Positions 12,700-16,425 of a stretch of 16,425 nt of DNA are shown in pieces; position 1 is the stretch's first letter; every line of letters begins with the position of its first letter. The notes beneath the pieces are model-generated. The model ran no database searches. It was not told the DNA's origin and was given only the letters and a program-made list of their open reading frames with translations. The position numbers and the translations under genes were made by a program. Source of the DNA: CAYONM01 sp964405325 (lineage in GTDB: Bacteria > Planctomycetota > UBA11346); contig CAYONM010000063.1 in the NCBI GenBank assembly GCA_964405325.1, forward strand, positions 1 through 16,425, in the 5' to 3' direction.

Positions 12700-15438
12700 A
12701 TGAGCAGCTGGACTGATCGTATGTTTGCCTGGTGGCAGGATTCCGCGAGTCGAGCGGCCTTGATGCTGGCGATTATCGGCTTGGCAGCAATGGTCCTCGT
12801 GGTGACGGTTTCCTCTAGCCTGGGAGTGCGTTCGCACGAGACGCCATCGAAGCTGCACCAGGACCAACCACAGCCGCAGCTGTTCGAGGTCGAGACGCGG
12901 CCGGTGGCTTCTCTGCAGTCGGAGCTGCTGCGAATCGAACTGCAACGATACCTGACCGGCTTCATATCTGATGCCGAAGAAGTGTATGATTTATGCCAGG
13001 CCATTGATCTGCGTCGCCATACGGAGGTGGGCGGTGAGCGGGTCGTCCTGCAGGCTGCCTGCTCGCAGCTGCAAGAAATCGCTCAGCAACGAGCGGAGCG
13101 GGTGATCGCCGAAGCGTCCCAAGCCTGTGTTGAAGAACTCTGGGCACCGCAGTTGGCCGCAGTCATCCACGAGCGTTGGTGTCAGGAGGTGGGCCGCTTG
13201 TTTGACAGCGAGTTGCGTCGGCTGGGTGATCGGTCGTCATCGGAGCAGCCTGCGGCCAAGCGGGCTTTGCTACTCGCTTGCGAACAAAAACTGCCGCTAC
13301 GTTTACAGGCGCTTTTCGCCGATACCGATTGGAGCGAGTTCGACCAGCGCCTGTGGCAACGGATGGAGCAATTGTGGCCTGAACCCGAGTGGCCCGATGA
13401 CCAGGTACGCAACAAGCTGCAGCAGCAGATGGCCGATGAGCTTCGGCATTGGTTCGGTCGCCACGGTGCAGAGGTCCTGACGGTGACCCTGCGGGCCCGG
13501 GTTCGTTTGGGCATGGCCATCCCCTTGCCGATCGCAGAAAGCTGGGATCGCCTACAGTTGGTGGCCGATCGTTTGCGTAAGCAGGTGGAGTCACTGCCCG
13601 AGGCGCCATTGGCTGCATCCAAGAACCTGGAGAGTGAGCTGTCGTTAATATGGGTCGATATGCTGCAGTCATTGGCGGTATTGGACCAGGCCAGCATCAG
13701 TGATCGTCGTTTTGGTGCGTTGGCAGCGGAATACCGCCCAATCGATCCGGCGGCCCTGATCCGAGCGGCCGTGCGTATGCAGGCTCGGCGTGATGATCTG
13801 GAAGCGCGGACCACTTGGCGGTTGCTGCGGGGCCGACTGCAAGCGGCCTGCGATGATCTGCTGGACTCAGACCTGGCCAAGGCCGAGGTCCTGCAGCGAC
13901 GTGAAGCATCGGCTGTGGCCCAGAAGACGGCCGACACGGTGAATGTCGCCACCCTGGAGCGCTTGCTATCGGCTATCGAGCCGGAGTTGGGTTTGGGCAT
14001 TCGGGAGGCTGTCCGGTCTTGTCGTCCGCACAGCGCTGCCTATTTCTGCCCCGAGCAGGCGCAGATCGGTAGGCTACGGCTGGAAGTGGCGGGAACCATG
14101 GAGCTGGCGCACCAACATATCCGCCAGCGTCGCAGTAGCCTGATCGGCAGCCTGACCGGGTTGGACCATTTTCCCCAGGCGGGAATCGGCCAGCAGGATG
14201 CTCGACAGATCCTGACGCATCTGCGCGCACGTGCGATGCCACGCCTGGTCACTGATAAGGTCGGACTGATCGCCTGGCATGGCGAGGATTTGCCGCCGCT
14301 GCCACCAGTGCGTATCGATGCGAGTCAGGCCAACCGGCTGGTGACTCTGCAGCGTGCGGATTGGCAGCTCACGGATCAGGTCAGTACCTTCGACGAGCCG
14401 ACCAGCGGCTTGTTCTGTCCGGTTCCGTATCAGATCGAGGCCCCGCGTATTGATGGCGACTTGAGCGATTGGACGGCAGAACCGACGCATTTGGCCTTGC
14501 ACTGGGCCGGTGATAGCGAGCGGCGCTTGGACGATGCACCCTCGGTGCGTGTGGCCTGGTCGTCGCATGGGATCTGGTTTGCGTACCAGCTACCGCGCCA
14601 GCAGCGCATTATCCGCAGGCCATTCCGGCTCGGTCACTCCGGTACCTCCCTGGAATGGTGGTTCGACTTGCGTGCCGATCGGGTTGAGCGCATGGAACAG
14701 CATGCCTTGGCGCATCAGTTTGTGTTCTTGCCTTTTGGTGCTCAGGACGAGGAGGTCGCCCTGGTGGAATTCCGTCGTATCACCAGAGCGCAAGGGCGTT
14801 TTGGTGTGTTGCCCGACCTGCATGGCAATCGTGGTCATATCGCCGCCCGTGAGGTCGGCCCGGTTATTCAGATCGAAGGTCTTTTGGCACAGACCGCCCT
14901 GAGCCGTTCGTTGCTTCCGGGGATGCGGTTGCTGGCCGAATGTAGCATCAATCCAGATGGTCAAGTCGAGAACAGTCGGCAATGGGCCGCATCCAAGGTA
15001 TTTGAAACCTGGGACCGACCAGAACTCTGGGGTGAGTGGCATCTGCGTGGTACCGATGCTGAACTGCAGGCTCTTGCCGGTCCCGATGCGGTGCCCTGTG
15101 CCGCGGTGGCTATGGGTCAGCCGATCGACGTCATGGTACGCGACCCTGACATGGATTTGGATCCGGACCGTATCGATGTGATCGCCCTCGGTCTGGGTGA
15201 TCCTGAGCACACCGAACGGGTGGTCCTGCTTCGCGAGAGCCATCCGAATACCGGTGTATTCCGACGTCGACTGCGCGTTGTCGGGCAGTGGTTTGGCACG
15301 GCCTGCCAACCGGGTCAGTTGATCACCCTGCGGTACCAGGATGGCTGTACGGCTGCCGGTGGTCGACGGCTGAGACAAACCCATCTGGCGGTGGGCTGGG
15401 AAAACGATCCACCCGCTGCGGCAACAACCGTGCAGTAG
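12700..15438 (+). CDS. Membrane-anchored protein with CBM9-like and C-terminal beta domain, function unknown
   Basis: The 912-residue product has one N-terminal membrane anchor (about residues 18-40) after a short Trp-rich cytoplasmic end. Residues about 50-560 are helix-rich, Arg/Glu/Gln/Leu-rich and match no family I recognise. Residues about 574-785 are CBM9/DOMON-like, opening with APRIDGDLSDW and closing with FETWDRPELWGEWHL, the usual frame of these domains. The last 100 residues contain DPDMDLDPDRIDV...HPNTGVFRR. This recalls an extracellular beta-domain type with a D.D.N/L...D...V...L.E...NTGVF pattern. The bulk would lie outside the cytoplasmic membrane and may bind glycans. The start at 12700 was chosen for its GAGGGAGG ribosome-binding site. 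The frame is open to 12367, but the extension overlaps menD and the hairpin region. The gene at 15511 follows on the same strand after 72 bases. Confidence 0.85.
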   Translation: MSSWTDRMFAWWQDSASRAALMLAIIGLAAMVLVVTVSSSLGVRSHETPSKLHQDQPQPQLFEVETRPVASLQSELLRIELQRYLTGFISDAEEVYDLCQAIDLRRHTEVGGERVVLQAACSQLQEIAQQRAERVIAEASQACVEELWAPQLAAVIHERWCQEVGRLFDSELRRLGDRSSSEQPAAKRALLLACEQKLPLRLQALFADTDWSEFDQRLWQRMEQLWPEPEWPDDQVRNKLQQQMADELRHWFGRHGAEVLTVTLRARVRLGMAIPLPIAESWDRLQLVADRLRKQVESLPEAPLAASKNLESELSLIWVDMLQSLAVLDQASISDRRFGALAAEYRPIDPAALIRAAVRMQARRDDLEARTTWRLLRGRLQAACDDLLDSDLAKAEVLQRREASAVAQKTADTVNVATLERLLSAIEPELGLGIREAVRSCRPHSAAYFCPEQAQIGRLRLEVAGTMELAHQHIRQRRSSLIGSLTGLDHFPQAGIGQQDARQILTHLRARAMPRLVTDKVGLIAWHGEDLPPLPPVRIDASQANRLVTLQRADWQLTDQVSTFDEPTSGLFCPVPYQIEAPRIDGDLSDWTAEPTHLALHWAGDSERRLDDAPSVRVAWSSHGIWFAYQLPRQQRIIRRPFRLGHSGTSLEWWFDLRADRVERMEQHALAHQFVFLPFGAQDEEVALVEFRRITRAQGRFGVLPDLHGNRGHIAAREVGPVIQIEGLLAQTALSRSLLPGMRLLAECSINPDGQVENSRQWAASKVFETWDRPELWGEWHLRGTDAELQALAGPDAVPCAAVAMGQPIDVMVRDPDMDLDPDRIDVIALGLGDPEHTERVVLLRESHPNTGVFRRRLRVVGQWFGTACQPGQLITLRYQDGCTAAGGRRLRQTHLAVGWENDPPAAATTVQ

Positions 15439-15510
15439 TGGCCCAGACAAAGCCTGTGCCGGGTGCCAATCGTTTATTGCCGATCCAGAAAACCTCATAG
15501 CGTGTTAGCC

Positions 15511-16323
15511 ATGAGTACGCAAATGACCAAGACCGAAGCGCGACGTCTGATCAGACGCATGCGCGATGGCGAACTTCAGCAAGATGTTCTGGCTGAAGTT
15601 GGAATTTCTTATACCAAGTGGAAGAGGATCTTGCGCGACTATGATCTGTCGCTGTCTCTGAAGCGCGGAAGACCTGCATCGGTTTATACCACAGAGCGGG
15701 CCATGGAGGTGCGCAAGCGCGCGCGCGCGGGCGAATTCGTTTCGGATATCTGTGCCGATCTCGGTATGAACTATCAAAACTTCCGACGTTTTTGTCGCAG
15801 CAACAACATTCAGATCCTTACCAAGAAGGCGCTGCAGGAAAACATTGCCCGCCGCGACCGCAGCCGCACGGGACGCCGAGCTGGCATCAACAAGGCGCCG
15901 GAAATCCGGGAAGCCCTGGCACAGGGTCTGGACTGGCGTGAGATCACGGATCGCTTCCAGGTCAGCCCGGCTTACGTCAAACACCTGCGTGGTCAGGTGG
16001 AAAGCGGCCGGATTCCCGAGCGGGCGCGTCGGGTCCAGGCCATCCGTCTGGCCATCCGCGATGGCGCCAGCCAGGAGCAGCTGCAGCAGGAATATGGTCT
16101 CACCAAGGAAGAATACGATACTTATCGTCGCAGCATCAAGCTGACTCGTAGCGAGATGAAGCCCAAGGGTCGTCAGAAGACGGTGAAAGCCGCCAAGACC
16201 ACCAAGGCAACGAAAACGGCCAAGGCTGTAACGGCAAAAACCTCAGCAAAAGCCAAGCCAAAGAAGACGGTCACGACCAGCAAGGCCAAGGCCGCCAAAC
16301 CCAAGGCTCGCGGCAAACGCTAA
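15511..16323 (+). CDS. Helix-turn-helix-repeat DNA-binding protein with histone-H1-like tail
   Basis: The product is 270 residues and strongly basic. Four degenerate repeats of about 35 residues can be seen at about 11-47, 65-101, 131-165 and 174-211. Each follows the pattern R-x(3,6)-(A/M)-x-x-G-x(5)-(I/L)-x(3,4)-(G/V)-(h)-x-(h) plus a second helix, as in resolvase or sigma-like helix-turn-helix units. KRGRP at 51-55 between repeats 1 and 2 resembles an AT-hook core. Residues 216-270 are Lys/Ala/Thr-rich with AK, KAK and KPK steps, like histone H1 or AlgP-type tails. The likely role is DNA binding, perhaps nucleoid-associated. No single-target regulator signature is visible. The start at 15511 is a choice on alignment grounds. 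ATG at 15523 and 15463 are alternatives, and none has a strong ribosome-binding site. It may be co-transcribed with the 912-residue gene. Confidence 0.83.
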   Translation: MSTQMTKTEARRLIRRMRDGELQQDVLAEVGISYTKWKRILRDYDLSLSLKRGRPASVYTTERAMEVRKRARAGEFVSDICADLGMNYQNFRRFCRSNNIQILTKKALQENIARRDRSRTGRRAGINKAPEIREALAQGLDWREITDRFQVSPAYVKHLRGQVESGRIPERARRVQAIRLAIRDGASQEQLQQEYGLTKEEYDTYRRSIKLTRSEMKPKGRQKTVKAAKTTKATKTAKAVTAKTSAKAKPKKTVTTSKAKAAKPKARGKR

Positions 16324-16337
16324 AGGGTACTTCTATA

Positions 16338-16425
16338 AACTCAGGTCGAGCCAGGCGCAGACGATTTTTGGTCCTGCCAAGGCGCTGGGGCTGAAGGAAT
16401 AGCAGGGTTATTTCGAGGTTCCAGC
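16338..16425 (+). repeat. Dispersed 88-bp repeat, copy B (may continue past the window)
   Basis: It begins 14 bases after the stop codon of the DNA-binding gene and runs to the window edge. It matches copy A (179-266, minus strand) at 72 of 88 positions without gaps. The internal hairpin is weaker in this copy (GGAATA/TTATTTC). Because the match ends only at the edge of the window, the full element is probably longer, consistent with the extra palindromic sequence beside copy A. Confidence 0.75.

Overview
The window is a GC-rich bacterial chromosome segment with nine well-supported protein genes, two smaller likely ones, and several hairpin-rich intergenic regions. I see no rRNA, tRNA, phage or insertion-sequence gene. 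The protein styles suggest a member of the Planctomycetota/Verrucomicrobiota/Lentisphaerota (PVC) assemblage, or something with a similar secretome: a secreted SGNH-like protein with putative-Ig and CBM9-like domains, a secreted PQQ-type beta-propeller opening with a DWPRFLGPDG motif, and a eukaryote-like citrate synthase. This is an inference with moderate-to-low confidence, because no marker gene is present.

Layout. At 1-368 lies a leader containing a dispersed palindromic repeat. At 369-2912 (+) is a large secreted SGNH-like/putative-Ig/CBM9-like protein, followed by a terminator at 3046-3106. Three minus-strand genes occupy 3111-5567: a small secreted protein (5196-5567), an alkaline-phosphatase-superfamily enzyme of the kind found in ebo clusters (3518-4867), and a small putative exported protein (3111-3398). 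A nested 88-bp inverted repeat with a minus-strand T-tract lies between the first two. Two tandem paralogues of a small CxxC...HHY protein follow at 5699-6130 and 6347-6808 (+), separated by a strong palindrome and followed by a UUCG-loop terminator. After a gene-free 435 bp comes the beta-propeller gene (7244-8476, +), which converges on a compact ketosynthase (8481-9458, -). That gene diverges from citrate synthase (9590-10762, +), which converges on menD (10822-12414, -) across a perfect palindromic terminator. A hairpin-dense 285-bp region then leads to a membrane-anchored CBM9-like protein of 912 residues (12700-15438, +) and a 270-residue protein with helix-turn-helix-like repeats and a histone-H1-like tail (15511-16323, +).

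How the genes relate. Metabolism is represented by isolated enzymes: citrate synthase (TCA entry), MenD (menaquinone), a ketosynthase (acyl or polyketide chemistry) and a phosphodiesterase. None has its usual pathway neighbours, so this is a mosaic of short transcription units and not one pathway operon. The most unusual protein is the last one, which combines four degenerate helix-turn-helix-like repeats, an AT-hook-like KRGRP motif and a Lys/Ala-rich tail. The most unusual DNA features are an 88-bp repeat found inverted at the two ends of the window, and overlapping terminator and competing-hairpin structures ahead of the 912-residue gene.
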